DNA of 7,119 bases from Caryophanales bacterium UBA4869 (GTDB lineage: Bacteria > Bacillota_I > Bacilli_A > RFN20 > CAG-288), in NCBI GenBank assembly GCA_002399505.1, contig DHDT01000035.1:22028-29146 (forward strand), written 5' to 3'. A model generated the notes under the pieces. The model saw only the letters and a program-made list of their open reading frames with translations, had not been told where the DNA came from and did not search any database. Shown here in pieces: positions 1-5,986 of this stretch (position 1 is its first letter; the number at the start of each line of letters is the position of its first letter). The translations under genes were made by a program, and so were the position numbers.

Positions 1-357
1 GCTTCCGCCCGCCTGTAAAAATATCAGAGCATTGAAATTATCAGTCAGGTTTTGAATAGTGTAGGCGGCAGCGGTGAAGAACAGTGCTTCCTTGACAGTG
101 ATCTTGAAGATGGAGAAGACCAAAACAGCAGTCAAAAACATGATGAAGAAGAAGTGAGTATAGAACCAAGTACCTATTCTGAGGTTTTCGCTGTATTCGG
201 TAATGAGCATATTTAAACCGGTATAGACGATAAGACCTAATAAGAGACGAAGATAAAAGTGATCTCTTTTCTCAATCTTTGACACGAAGGCCAGAGAGGC
301 CAAGACCAGAGGAATGATGAAACGGACGAAATTATACCCAATGACAGACCAGTTCAT
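1..357 (-). CDS. GHKL/AgrC-type sensor histidine kinase, N-terminal membrane part (partial, runs off left edge)
   Basis: The frame opens at ATG 357-355 and stays open for 119 codons to the window edge, so only the N-terminal membrane sensor region is visible. The start is set by a good Shine-Dalgarno (TAGGAG, 365-370) seven bases upstream. The protein begins MNWSVIGYNF and contains hydrophobic stretches near residues 7-24, 37-50 and 64-83, then a segment near 93-107 (ALFFTAAAYTIQNLTDN). That last pattern resembles the N-terminal membrane domain of GHKL-domain kinases that pair with LytTR regulators. The expected dimerisation and ATPase domains lie outside the window. Its ATG overlaps the TGA that would end the upstream regulator if its premature stop were absent (ATGA), the usual layout of a translationally coupled regulator-kinase pair. 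The predicted role is membrane signal sensing and phosphorylation of that regulator; the signal is unknown. The kinase identity rests on context and membrane pattern, because no catalytic motif is visible. Confidence 0.72.
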   Translation of the reverse strand, partial: MNWSVIGYNFVRFIIPLVLASLAFVSKIEKRDHFYLRLLLGLIVYTGLNMLITEYSENLRIGTWFYTHFFFIMFLTAVLVFSIFKITVKEALFFTAAAYTIQNLTDNFNALIFLQAGGS

Positions 358-428
358 AAATATGCTCCTAAATAACGTGTGAAGTCTTTTTCAAAATCAC
401 GTTTTCTTCCTCGACTGACTGGAAGTTA
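354..428 (-). pseudogene. Orphaned C-terminal tail of the LytTR domain beyond the internal TAA
   Basis: Reading on in the regulator's frame past the TAA at 426-428 gives 23 codons, starting LPVSRGRKRDF and including FTRYLG, and then a TGA at 354-356. This matches the conserved end of LytTR domains (LPVSR, then a basic helix, then a YLG-like end). The kinase Shine-Dalgarno is embedded in the TTA GGA GCA codons near the end. The TGA overlaps the kinase ATG by two bases. A start at 1067 and this stop at 354 are in register (237 codons plus stop), so a single substitution to TAA, for instance from GAA, CAA or AAA, explains the break without a frameshift. Which codon was ancestral cannot be seen. 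The segment is probably untranslated unless the stop is read through. Confidence 0.85.
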
Positions 429-1067
429 CTGATTGTTGACGATGATCGAGTCTTTTTTGATCATGGTGACAAACTTGAGATTGATGAGATAACAGTTATT
501 GCATTTGGAGAAACCTTTTAAGTTAAGCTTTTCTTCCATCGAAGACAGAGAAGATCTCTTTGATCGATAGATGCTGTTATCTTCCATATGATAGAAGAGA
601 TCATGGTTTCTGACTTCGACAAAGGTGATAGAGGGAATCAGGATCTTTCTCAATCCATTTTCATCATTGAACAGGACATATTCGTCAGCGTTGAGACAAA
701 GTTTCTTAATCGCCTTATTCAATAATTCATTCATCATGAACTGAGTCACCGGCTTTAACGCATAGCCGACAGCATCGACTTCATAGCCTTTGACAGCGTA
801 TTGTGATGCCTTGGAGGCAAAGATTATCTGAACTCTCTTATCGAGTTCTCGGATTTTTGTCGCGGCATCAAGACCGTTCATATAAGGCATCTCAATATCG
901 CTGACGATAATATCAAAACCCGGCTCATAGTTATTGTAGAACTTGAGTCCGTCTTCAAAACTGGTTATTGAAAAACTTATCCGAGTATCTTTTTGATACC
1001 GGCTGAGTTTTTGCATAATGCTTTTCGAGTCTTCTTTTGAGTCTTCGACTAGTGCCAGTTTATACAT
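426..1067 (-). CDS. LytTR-family response regulator, truncated by an in-frame TAA
   Basis: This is a cytoplasmic two-component response regulator of the AgrA/LytR type. Residues 1-120 form a receiver domain, with an acidic pair E8/D9, phosphoacceptor D57 (VSDIEMP), S85 as the switch residue and K105 in LKPV. Residues from about 128 form a LytTR DNA-binding domain, with ITFVEVRNHDL near 147-157 and CYLINLKFV near 192-200. The frame stops after VNNQ at residue 213. LytTR domains normally continue with a strand and helix carrying the LPVSR motif, and exactly that sequence follows in the same frame after the TAA. The intact protein would have had 237 codons. In AgrA, the DNA-contacting residue R233 lies in this C-terminal segment, so the 213-residue product probably binds DNA poorly. 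The start at 1067 begins MYKLALVEDS, typical of receiver domains, and an in-frame TGA lies three codons upstream. No Shine-Dalgarno directly precedes it. The partner kinase follows. Confidence 0.85.
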   Translation of the reverse strand: MYKLALVEDSKEDSKSIMQKLSRYQKDTRISFSITSFEDGLKFYNNYEPGFDIIVSDIEMPYMNGLDAATKIRELDKRVQIIFASKASQYAVKGYEVDAVGYALKPVTQFMMNELLNKAIKKLCLNADEYVLFNDENGLRKILIPSITFVEVRNHDLFYHMEDNSIYRSKRSSLSSMEEKLNLKGFSKCNNCYLINLKFVTMIKKDSIIVNNQ

Positions 1068-1086
1068 ATATTTTCAATTCTAGCAT
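1060..1086 (-). other. Possible 8-codon leader ORF overlapping the response-regulator start
   Basis: An ATG at 1084-1086 opens MLELKIYV and ends in a TAA at 1060-1062, overlapping the first codons of the response regulator in another frame. It is preceded by the only Shine-Dalgarno-like sequence in this gap, AAGGAA at 1091-1096, with 4 nt between. The regulator's own ATG has none in range. Translation of this mini-ORF could hand ribosomes to the regulator start. The alternative is that transcription starts downstream of it (see the -10 at 1077-1085), so that it is never in the mRNA. An eight-codon frame can arise by chance. Confidence 0.25.
1077..1085 (-). promoter_or_regulatory. Extended -10 promoter element adjacent to the response-regulator ATG
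   Basis: Read on the minus strand the sequence is TGCTAGAAT, an extended -10 (TGn plus TAGAAT, five of six to consensus). No convincing -35 is present at 16-18 nt. Only 9 nt separate it from the ATG at 1067, so initiation here would give a 5' leader of 0-3 nt. This fits the lack of a Shine-Dalgarno before that start. Confidence 0.4.
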
Positions 1087-1130
1087 TAAATTCCTTATTT
1101 AAAAGACATAAAAAGAAATAGAAGGAGAGA

Positions 1131-1139
1131 ATTTTATCA
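1131..1139 (-). promoter_or_regulatory. Second candidate extended -10 upstream of the response regulator
   Basis: The minus strand reads TGATAAAAT, an extended -10. A TTGATT hexamer lies upstream at a short 15-nt spacing. Initiation here would give a leader of about 55-60 nt that includes the AAGGAA site and the 8-codon leader ORF. It competes with the candidate at 1077-1085, and sequence alone does not decide between them. Confidence 0.35.
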
Positions 1140-1155
1140 GATTGAATAGTCAATC
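1140..1155. repeat. Perfect 6-bp inverted repeat, possible operator
   Basis: GATTGAATAGTCAATC has 6-bp perfect arms around a 4-nt centre. It abuts the upstream edge of the candidate -10 at 1131-1139, between it and its possible -35, a position typical of repressor operators. No U-run follows, so it is not a terminator. Short AT-rich palindromes occur by chance, so this is weak. Confidence 0.3.
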
Positions 1156-1171
1156 AACTATGTATCGACGG

Positions 1172-1852
1172 TTATGGACGATATTTGAACCATTCTTTCT
1201 TATCGAAAGAAACCTGAATAATTCGTGATTTAGGGAAGATCTTCTCACAGGGAGAGGGACCGTCCAGCCAATTGACGCCGATTTCGTTTTCTCTGACTGA
1301 GAGAACACGGAATTCTCTGATTCCTAAGCCGTGGGCTGTGCAGTCAAAACGGACGAAGTTTCCGACTGTCACTCCATAACGGACACCGGTTGTGACTCCT
1401 AAGGGGAGATCAGTGGAGACGGAATCTAAAAGCTTGTAGCGTCCACGATGCCAGACCTTCTCAATCAGGAAGGCAAAACCTAAGACATGAGCGCCCATAT
1501 CGGAAATCAGTGAATACATGGAAAAATATAAGGAACCGCCGCAGATGGCGCTTCCGACTATCAAGACACCATCGTCTTTGTGAAAGTATTCTCCTGATTC
1601 TACTAAGCCGTCATAGGGATTTAGAATGACGACACCCAGACCTAATTCATAGGCCAGAGCGGAGGCAAAAGTCGTATCGCCTGAAGGGCAGACGACAGTG
1701 GTAAGTCTTTTGTCTAAAGGAGTAAGCTTCCTGACTAAAGTCTGAACGGCATACTTAAAGCCGTCTCTGTCTGATAAAAGAGGCTTGATGTCTTTGAAGG
1801 TATCTCCTTCTTTGGAGACAATCAAACGGTCGAATACGCTGTCATCGGTCAT
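1172..1852 (-). CDS. Adenine phosphoribosyltransferase-like protein with degenerate active site and C-terminal extension
   Basis: Residues 19-132 follow the scaffold of adenine phosphoribosyltransferase: FKDIKPLLSD at 19-28 (family FKDITPLL), ASALAYELGLGVV at 63-75 (family GAALAYELGVGFV) and a PRPP-loop region at 96-108 ending in FAFLIEK near 127-132. The catalytic features are lost. The family's acidic PRPP motif (DDLLATGGT-like) reads GSAICGGS, the ARGF-type segment reads PSGDTTF, and the RKPGKLP-type loop reads LNPYDGLV. Bacterial APRTs are about 170-185 residues; this one has 226, with an extra region from about residue 155 of alternating hydrophobic pattern, probably a small beta domain. 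The start ATG overlaps the previous stop (TAATG), with AAAGG nine bases upstream, so translation is coupled to the upstream gene. The fold assignment is good. I infer a ligand-binding or regulatory role, not salvage catalysis. It is the last gene of the gmk-priA operon. Confidence 0.75.
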   Translation of the reverse strand: MTDDSVFDRLIVSKEGDTFKDIKPLLSDRDGFKYAVQTLVRKLTPLDKRLTTVVCPSGDTTFASALAYELGLGVVILNPYDGLVESGEYFHKDDGVLIVGSAICGGSLYFSMYSLISDMGAHVLGFAFLIEKVWHRGRYKLLDSVSTDLPLGVTTGVRYGVTVGNFVRFDCTAHGLGIREFRVLSVRENEIGVNWLDGPSPCEKIFPKSRIIQVSFDKKEWFKYRP

Positions 1853-2421
1853 TATCTGTTGCCTTTCTTATCATCTTTTGAATGATGTTTATCGGTTACT
1901 TCTTTGGTGATTCCCACCAGGGCATCATATACTTCCTTATTGGTGGCATCGGGGTTTGCTTTGACAAAGTTATCGAATTCCTCGATGATATCGCCCATAT
2001 AAGGCTCTTCATATTCTTCTTCGAAATTCTGAGTTTCTTCTTTTTCTTCATGATCGTCAACCTTGACGGTGTTGTTGTCGGTCATATAGGCCGGATAGGA
2101 ATCATCGAGTTTCAGGTATTCGTTCTTTCTCTCGAAGTAGGAGAAGAGAACTCGGAGATGAACAGCGATGTCTTTTAAGGCATCGAAGATGATGGCGCTG
2201 ATTTCTTTTTCTTTGTTTTCATATTCTCTGGGAGCCTCTACTTTGATGTTCAGACGGAAATTTGTCTGTTCGATTCCGTTGTGGATGATAAAGGATTCAG
2301 GAGCAAAGAATTCCAGTTCTTCTTCGCTTATGTTATAAGCTTCTACCAGTTTTTTATGAAGTTTCTTGGTCGTCTCGATAGCCTCGTAGTTGTCCATGCC
2401 TAACAGTGAAACGATTATCAT
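1852..2421 (-). CDS. Unknown protein with acidic C-terminal tail, in the gmk-priA operon
   Basis: I do not recognise this 189-residue protein. Residues 1-98 look like a compact alpha/beta domain: MIIVSLLGMD strand, a helix at 11-30, strands near 43-65, a helix near 70-86 and VLFSYFER at 91-98. A low-complexity acidic stretch (about 121-150, rich in E and D) follows, then an amphipathic helical segment near 145-170 (NFVKANPDATNKEVYDAL) and a charged, lysine-rich end. There is no signal peptide or membrane segment, so it is probably cytoplasmic. The start has a perfect Shine-Dalgarno (AAAGGAG, 2429-2435) seven bases upstream, which overlaps the priA stop codon. Its own stop overlaps the start of the APRT-like gene by one base, so the two are probably made in fixed ratio and may work together. 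No catalytic motif was seen. Confidence 0.8.
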   Translation of the reverse strand: MIIVSLLGMDNYEAIETTKKLHKKLVEAYNISEEELEFFAPESFIIHNGIEQTNFRLNIKVEAPREYENKEKEISAIIFDALKDIAVHLRVLFSYFERKNEYLKLDDSYPAYMTDNNTVKVDDHEEKEETQNFEEEYEEPYMGDIIEEFDNFVKANPDATNKEVYDALVGITKEVTDKHHSKDDKKGNR

Positions 2422-2433
2422 ATGTTATCTCCT

Positions 2434-4650
2434 TTATATGGCTTCTGAGCCAGGGTCGACGTCAATGCTTATCTCTACGTCTCTGTTTGCCAGTCTGATA
2501 GTCTTGATTCCGTCTAAGATAGGACTGCATTCATCCCATGATTTATATTTTAACAGGATATTGCGATAATATCTCCCATTGATGAAAGGAATATAGGGAA
2601 TACTGGGTCCATAGATATTGAATCTCTTGTTTCCGATAGCCTCGACTAGGTAGTTCTTGAGAAGAAAAGCCACTTCTTCACAGCGGGAAAGATCTACTGA
2701 TTTGACGATGATCGATGTCAAAAGGGTATAGGGAGGGTATTGGTATTTCCGTCTTTCTTCCATCTCTTTCTCATAGAAGGATTCATAGTCCTGATAAGCG
2801 GCTTTTTTTATAACTTCGTTATCGGGAACATAGGTCTGAATAAGACAGCGACCTTTTTTCAGTCCTCTTCCGGCTCTTCCGACAAACTGACTGATTAAAT
2901 CAAACGTATCTTCTGATGCGAGGTAAGTTGGCATTCGTAAGGAGGTGTCGGCATCGAGAATGGCGGCTAAAGTGACATTCTGAAAGTCGTGTCCTTTGGA
3001 GATGACTTGAGTTCCTACTAGAATATCGCTTCCGTTATCGGCAAAATCATGAAGAACTTCATGTCTTACTTCTTTTGAGGAGACATCAGAGTCAAGTCTT
3101 TGGATTCTTGCTAACGGGAAGAGAAGACAAAGCTCGTCATAGGCTCTTTCGGTTCCGTATCCGATAGTCAGGAAGTCTTTGCTTTTGCAGGCGCACTGAT
3201 AGTCGTGGATACTTACTTCATATCCGCAGTGATGACAGCGGAGCGTATCACTTCTCTTGTGGTAGTTTAAAGGTATGTTGCAGTTTGGACAAAGGGCGGT
3301 GCTATGACAGTTTCGGCACAGATAGATAGGAGAATAGCCGCGGCGGTTGATAAGAACCATCGTCTGCTCTTTCTTCTCCAGATTGTTTTTGATTTCCTTG
3401 ATCAGTTTTGTAGAAAGCATCGAAGAAATACGAGGATCGAGAGAAGAAGAATCATTCATATTGACGATGAGAAGTTCCTTGTCCTGATTGAGAGAGAAAC
3501 GCTTTTTGAGATAGAAGATATCATAGATGCCTTTCATCCCTTTGGCTCGGTCGATGATTCTGGGAGTTGCAGAACCCAGTATTACTTTGCAGTCTTCGAT
3601 TTCGCTTCTTATCTGACTGACCTTTATCGCATCATAATAAGGATCTTTATCCTGCTTATAGGCTGAGGAGTGCTCTTCGTCGATGATGATAATTCCTAGA
3701 TCTCTTATAGGGGCAAAGACCGCCGATCTTGTTCCCAATACTACTTTGGTTTCACCGGATGATATCCTTTGGTATTCGTCATATTTTCTTCCCTCACTTA
3801 TAGAGGAATTGAGGATGGAGAGATTGTCTTTGAAGAAAGCGGCAAAGCGATAGGACATGTTGTCTGTCAAAGCAATCTCTGGTACTAATATCAAAACGCC
3901 TTTTCCCTGTTTGAGGTATTCTTCAGCTAATTTTATATATACTTCCGTCTTTCCAGATCCGGTCACACCTTCGAGAATGATGGTTTTTTTCTCACTTTTC
4001 AGTATAGAAGAAAAGACAGCCTTCTGTTCATCGGTCAAAAAGAAGTCTTTGAGTTTCTTTGCCTCTAATTCTGGTATTCGGGAAACGGGTATGTCTCTTT
4101 CTTCAAGACAGTTCTTGGAAATCAGTTTCTTAAGGGAAGACTTGGCAGTGATGTTTGATTCTCTGATTCCGTCTTTTTCCTTTTGAATCTTCTGGTATAG
4201 AGCCATCTCGTTTTTTGAAAGGACTGTATCTAGTGACAGAGGAAGGACAAAAACGTATCTGACGGTTCTGCTCTGGGGTTTTGTCAGGGCACTGTCTTTC
4301 GGTTTCAATGAAGGAGGAAGAAAAGCCGACAGGACTTTTATCAGGTCGGATTTAAAGTAGGCGGATACTTCATGTGCTAACTGAATAAGCTTATCAGTGA
4401 GAAGGGGTTCATTATCGACTTTCTTCTGAATCTTGGCTAATTTGATATCGTTCTCTTTTTCGTATTCCTGTAGGTCCTGATCGATGACTTTAGGTTCTTC
4501 TAAGACAAAGCCGATAGTGGAATGGGAGTTTCCAAAGCTGACTAAAACTCGCATTCCCTGTTTAATTGAGGAATCATCGGTGTAGTAATCAAAAGGGCGG
4601 TCTAAAGAAACGACCGCTCTTCCTATGAGTACTTTGACTAGATAGAACAT
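2434..4650 (-). CDS. priA: Primosomal protein N' (PriA), replication-restart helicase
   Basis: PriA is a superfamily 2 3'-to-5' DNA helicase that recognises stalled or repaired forks and starts reloading of the replicative helicase. At 738 residues it has normal length. The N-terminal 3'-DNA-binding region is at about 1-110, a winged-helix region follows, and the helicase core runs from about 200: Walker A GVTGSGKTE (228-236), GTRSA (306-310), DEEH (324-327), LGSATPR (358-364), VGTQVISKGHDF (545-556) and QFVGRAGRG (588-596). The zinc-binding insert has C445, C448, C454, C457, C472, C475, C486 and C488; the last pair is spaced C-x-C where C-x2-C is usual. The C-terminal domain includes EERRKYQYPPY (631-641). 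The start at 4650 has AGAGGAG ten bases upstream, overlapping the gmk stop. In many Bacillota gmk and priA are separated by rpoZ and coaBC; here they are adjacent. Confidence 0.97.
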   Translation of the reverse strand: MFYLVKVLIGRAVVSLDRPFDYYTDDSSIKQGMRVLVSFGNSHSTIGFVLEEPKVIDQDLQEYEKENDIKLAKIQKKVDNEPLLTDKLIQLAHEVSAYFKSDLIKVLSAFLPPSLKPKDSALTKPQSRTVRYVFVLPLSLDTVLSKNEMALYQKIQKEKDGIRESNITAKSSLKKLISKNCLEERDIPVSRIPELEAKKLKDFFLTDEQKAVFSSILKSEKKTIILEGVTGSGKTEVYIKLAEEYLKQGKGVLILVPEIALTDNMSYRFAAFFKDNLSILNSSISEGRKYDEYQRISSGETKVVLGTRSAVFAPIRDLGIIIIDEEHSSAYKQDKDPYYDAIKVSQIRSEIEDCKVILGSATPRIIDRAKGMKGIYDIFYLKKRFSLNQDKELLIVNMNDSSSLDPRISSMLSTKLIKEIKNNLEKKEQTMVLINRRGYSPIYLCRNCHSTALCPNCNIPLNYHKRSDTLRCHHCGYEVSIHDYQCACKSKDFLTIGYGTERAYDELCLLFPLARIQRLDSDVSSKEVRHEVLHDFADNGSDILVGTQVISKGHDFQNVTLAAILDADTSLRMPTYLASEDTFDLISQFVGRAGRGLKKGRCLIQTYVPDNEVIKKAAYQDYESFYEKEMEERRKYQYPPYTLLTSIIVKSVDLSRCEEVAFLLKNYLVEAIGNKRFNIYGPSIPYIPFINGRYYRNILLKYKSWDECSPILDGIKTIRLANRDVEISIDVDPGSEAI

Positions 4651-4666
4651 TGGAGACTAGCTCCTC

Positions 4667-5296
4667 TTAAGGTCTTTTTATAACGTAATCAGCAGGTGTA
4701 GGTCTGCCTTCTTCAACTGCATCGACATAGGCGATTCTGTTGTCGATAACCTGCAGTAATCTTTTTGCTGTCTTGTTGATGGTGTAATTGGTAAGAGAGA
4801 CATCATAGTCTTTCTTATAGTCGATTTCCTTCTTGGCTTTCTCAAGACGTTCTTGGATTTTTTCTTCTTCTTCGGTATGACGCATACGAATACGTCTTTC
4901 CAGTTCTTCGTTATTGGGAGGCATGATAAAGACAGCTAAAGTATACATGCCAGGATACATCTTCATTACTTTCTCAGCACCTTCGACATCGATTTCCAAG
5001 ACGATGCTTTTACCTAATTTGAGGTTGTCATCGACATATTTCTTGGGAGTTCCATAATAATATCCGCAGTATTCGACATACTCCAAAAAGTCATTGTGTT
5101 TGATATGCTGAGCAAACTCACTTTGACTGACAAACTGATATTCACGTCCATTCACTTCTTTGAGACGGCGGGGTCTGGTTGTCATTGAAATTGAAAAGGC
5201 GGCAGGAAGTGTCCTGTCACGATTCAGTTTCTTGACTAGCGTCCCTTTTCCGACACCTGAAGGGCCGGAGATGATAATTAATAAACCTTGTTTCAT
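4667..5296 (-). CDS. gmk: Guanylate kinase
   Basis: Guanylate kinase transfers phosphate from ATP to GMP to give GDP in the cytoplasm, an essential step of guanine nucleotide synthesis. The 209-residue length fits the family. Visible motifs are the P-loop GPSGVGKGT (11-19), the GMP-binding segment SMTTRPRR (37-44) through NGREYQF (49-55), EYVEYCGYYYGTP (72-84), EIDVEGA (101-107) and the arginine-rich lid RRIRMRHTEEEE (134-145). No active-site residue appears missing. The start ATG is the only plausible one, because the P-loop begins ten residues later, yet no Shine-Dalgarno precedes it (AAAATAAAACAA). An extended -10 lies 7 nt upstream, which suggests a leaderless message. It is the first gene of an operon with priA and two further genes. 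The upstream membrane-protein gene ends 45 nt away on the same strand, so readthrough from it is also possible. Confidence 0.97.
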   Translation of the reverse strand: MKQGLLIIISGPSGVGKGTLVKKLNRDRTLPAAFSISMTTRPRRLKEVNGREYQFVSQSEFAQHIKHNDFLEYVEYCGYYYGTPKKYVDDNLKLGKSIVLEIDVEGAEKVMKMYPGMYTLAVFIMPPNNEELERRIRMRHTEEEEKIQERLEKAKKEIDYKKDYDVSLTNYTINKTAKRLLQVIDNRIAYVDAVEEGRPTPADYVIKRP

Positions 5297-5303
5297 TTGT
5301 TTT

Positions 5304-5312
5304 ATTTTAACA
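5304..5312 (-). promoter_or_regulatory. Extended -10 promoter element directly before gmk
   Basis: The minus strand reads TGTTAAAAT, an extended -10 (TGn plus TAAAAT). It ends 7 nt before the gmk ATG at 5296, so transcription would begin at, or one base before, the start codon. The -35 region is poor (TTAATA-like at 17 nt). The element lies in the 45-nt gap between the membrane-protein gene and gmk and would let the gmk-priA operon be transcribed independently. Confidence 0.45.
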
Positions 5313-5341
5313 CGAAACTAACAGAATATTAAACGATACTG

Positions 5342-5977
5342 TTATTTGCGTCTGTTATTTTTGATTCTTTCGACTTGTTGTCTCAATACTGAAAGAGTTT
5401 CTTCTCTGAGATGATTGTCTTTGCTGACAATCGTCGCAATTCTTGCCTGTCTGTTCATGAAATAGAAGGCCTTCTTGTCTTCAAAGGCTTTGTTGAAGGC
5501 GACAAAAGGATATTCACCTTTTTGAGTTGGTATTCCTGCCTGTTTGTCTTTGGGTATGGCGATGATGAGAATTCTGGTTTTGCAGACACAGTAGTGACTG
5601 TCAAATATCTGATAGCTCTTCTTGGCCTGAGAATAAAGAGTAAGAGGATTGACGACGAAGATCATGATGATATCCATAACTAGGAACATGGCGCTTGCAA
5701 TCAGGATATAGAAGGAGATGGGGTCGTTGGGATCACGGCTATAGGTTATAGAGAAGATGACAATCAGGGCGATAGAAAGAAGAACAGTGAAGATGTTCAT
5801 GATATTGGTAGTCATCAGCATTGCATATTTGAAGAAAACACTGAAAGAAGAAGGTACTTCCCTGTTGATATCTTCTATCAGGTCTTCGGGAGGTACAAAA
5901 CCATTCTCCTCTTTAGGAGCCTGGGTCTCTTCTTGATATTCTTCGTTTTTCTTGTCTTCGGGATTATATATAATCAT
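5342..5977 (-). CDS. Unknown two-pass membrane protein, possibly YcxB-like
   Basis: This 211-residue protein is not assigned to a family with confidence. An acidic, hydrophilic N-terminus (1-45, many E, D and P) comes before two strongly hydrophobic segments at about 58-79 (MNIFTVLLSIALIVIFSITY) and 88-110. The cytoplasmic-looking remainder carries HYCVCKTRILIIAIPKDK (128-145) and KAFYFMNRQARIATIVSKDN (169-188), ending in a basic helix. The order of two helices followed by a small beta-rich domain with an IPK-like motif resembles YcxB-type membrane proteins of Bacillota, but the match is by impression only. The start at 5977 is the only nearby ATG. It has no Shine-Dalgarno, but a TATAAT element sits 9 nt upstream. 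It seems to have its own promoter and is not clearly linked in function to gmk or purB on either side. Confidence 0.8.
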   Translation of the reverse strand: MIIYNPEDKKNEEYQEETQAPKEENGFVPPEDLIEDINREVPSSFSVFFKYAMLMTTNIMNIFTVLLSIALIVIFSITYSRDPNDPISFYILIASAMFLVMDIIMIFVVNPLTLYSQAKKSYQIFDSHYCVCKTRILIIAIPKDKQAGIPTQKGEYPFVAFNKAFEDKKAFYFMNRQARIATIVSKDNHLREETLSVLRQQVERIKNNRRK

Positions 5978-5986
5978 ATTATCTAT

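Noticed and set aside
426..428. Reassigned TAA codon (alternative genetic code)
   Set aside because: All the other terminated genes in the window end in TAA at positions that fit their families, so TAA must act as a stop here.
1068..1171. Peptide pheromone (AgrD-like) gene next to the two-component pair
   Set aside because: Only very short frames occur in this gap, none with an AgrD-like cysteine or acidic tail, and no AgrB-like gene is in the window.
1882..2178. Plus-strand open frame of 98 codons
   Set aside because: It lies opposite the unknown acidic protein. It is rich in F, G and I as expected for the complement of acidic codons, and no promoter or ribosome-binding site was identified for it.
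3304..3666. Plus-strand open frame of 120 codons inside priA
   Set aside because: It is an antisense shadow of a complete, conserved helicase gene, and its translation resembles no known family.
3857..4186. Plus-strand open frame of 109 codons inside priA
   Set aside because: It is an antisense shadow over the priA Walker A region, with no independent support.
5319..5344. TAACAG/CTGTTA inverted repeat after the membrane-protein gene
   Set aside because: The loop is 14 nt, the stem six pairs, and no U-run follows; it is too weak to call a terminator or operator.
5411..5683. Plus-strand open frame of 90 codons opposite the membrane protein
   Set aside because: It is a shadow of the gene on the other strand, which has a promoter and clear membrane segments.
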